NCBI GenBank assembly: GCA_024663395.1
Contig: JANFAH010000041.1
Coordinates: 124,001-188,000 of the forward strand
From: Pisolithus tinctorius
Lineage: Eukaryota; Basidiomycota; Agaricomycetes; Boletales; Pisolithaceae
Reading direction: 5' to 3'
DNA length: 64,000 nt
Below, one piece after another: positions 63,331-64,000 of the stretch. Position numbers and translations under genes: made by a program. Numbering within the stretch: position 1 is the stretch's first letter; each line of letters starts with the position of its first letter. The notes under the pieces were generated by a model, which made no database searches, had not been told where the DNA came from, and was given only the letters and a program-made list of their open reading frames with translations.

Positions 63331-64000
63331 AGTAGCTTTTACACCTATCAGACGCATCTTCTTAGGATGTCGACGGAAGACTCAGCACTAGCATGAGGAT
63401 TACAACTCATCGCACGCACTGTCTGGATGTCTGAGCTACAAGGTATCTCGACAGGTAAAAGGCAGAAAGTTTTGCGGGGAAGGACGAAGAATGGCTGGAA
63501 GCTCATCGAAGATCTCTAAGGTTACACGTGCGAAGCGTGAGGCTATTCCAAGCGCCCTTCTCAAGCGCGCCCGCAGAACATTGAAAGCATTTTTCATGCG
63601 GGTGGTTAATAAGCTTGGGACTCTCCGCAGCGTCAGATCCACTCGGACCAAGTGAAGATGTCCGCATCCGATAACTTCCCTGAGATAAGTAGAACATGAG
63701 GTGACCAAATTAAGAACATCCTCCTGCAGCGTGTCACTGGGCCCCAGTAACGGCCATAGCGGCCATGCGAAGGGGAAAAATATTCGCCCTGAGGGTTTTA
63801 TATCATGGATATTGTCATCTGAGTTGAGTACCCAAGTATCTCGTGTATCGTTGGCCACTCCGCGCCGTGTTCTCTGCCATACCAAACTTCGCGGCCTAGA
63901 CCCGACAGTTCCCAGGTTGACACACAGGTTCTCGCGGTGCAATTCGGCTTCCCCAGAGCATTGTGGAGCGATGGTTGTCCATTTATTCGCCTAGTAGCGA
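63331..64000. other. Right edge, no supported gene
   Basis: A minus frame 63436-63942 (168 residues, basic, containing MKNAFNVLRARLRRALGIAS) is open but lacks any recognised domain. The region follows the truncated GTPase copy and may be the far side of a rearrangement. Confidence 0.3.

Noticed and set aside
63436..63942. 168-residue minus-strand ORF at the right edge
   Set aside because: No recognised domain or paralogue within the window. It could be a chance open frame.

Overview
The window is nuclear DNA from a filamentous basidiomycete, most likely a mushroom-forming Agaricomycete. The genes are split by many short introns (about 45-70 nt, GT-AG with one GC-AG case). The gene set is typical of that group: an RRM+YTH m6A reader, a TPR-HET protein, a DUF3605 protein, a DUF6699 protein and a CSN5. 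There are no operons and no ribosome-binding sites. The exon joins given here come from reading frame, splice signals and family motifs. Nine gene models close as exact multiples of three (YTH, DUF3605, NTA1, FYR, PAS, TRM61, syntaxin, CSN5, NOP56).

Left part, 1-31 kb, mostly conserved single-copy genes: RRM-YTH protein (59-3460, +), DUF3605 protein (4637-5697, +), a 1305-residue TPR-HET protein (6600-10517, -), an extremely intron-rich RecQ helicase (12133-15929, +), N-terminal amidase NTA1 (16122-17540, +), FYRN/FYRC chromatin protein (18610-20881, -), PAS-domain protein (23516-25031, -), tRNA m1A58 methyltransferase catalytic subunit TRM61/GCD14 (25885-27600, +) and nucleotide excision repair protein Rad4/XPC (27744-31224, -).

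Middle, 31-46 kb: two tandem HSP70-like (HSPA12-type) ATPase genes on the minus strand. The 36574-34244 copy looks intact. The 33263-31571 copy has a damaged ATP-binding loop, a premature stop and an internal deletion of its C-terminal part. Then come a Qa-SNARE syntaxin (37615-38681, +), CSN5 (39113-40616, -), a DUF6699 protein (41681-42622, -) and nucleolar NOP56 (44392-46213, +).

Right part, 45-64 kb, is dominated by a direct tandem segmental duplication. Unit A (about 45.1-52.85 kb) begins inside NOP56 and carries an intact KHA1-like K+/H+ antiporter, a remnant of an unknown gene, a probable single-pass membrane protein and a small secreted-type ORF. Unit B (about 52.85-59.64 kb) repeats all of these in the same order, but NOP56 is only a decayed 3' fragment and the antiporter carries several frameshifts, a deletion and a nonsense codon. 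After unit B lies a double G-domain AIG1/IMAP-like GTPase (59923-61351, +), followed by a degraded second copy (62594-63330).

Functionally the left and middle genes are housekeeping: RNA marks, tRNA and rRNA modification, DNA repair, protein turnover and membrane traffic. The TPR-HET protein, HSP70-like pair and GTPase pair belong to families that expand in fungal non-self recognition and stress response. All three show recent tandem amplification here: 270-bp repeats inside the HET gene, and gene-scale duplication in the other two.
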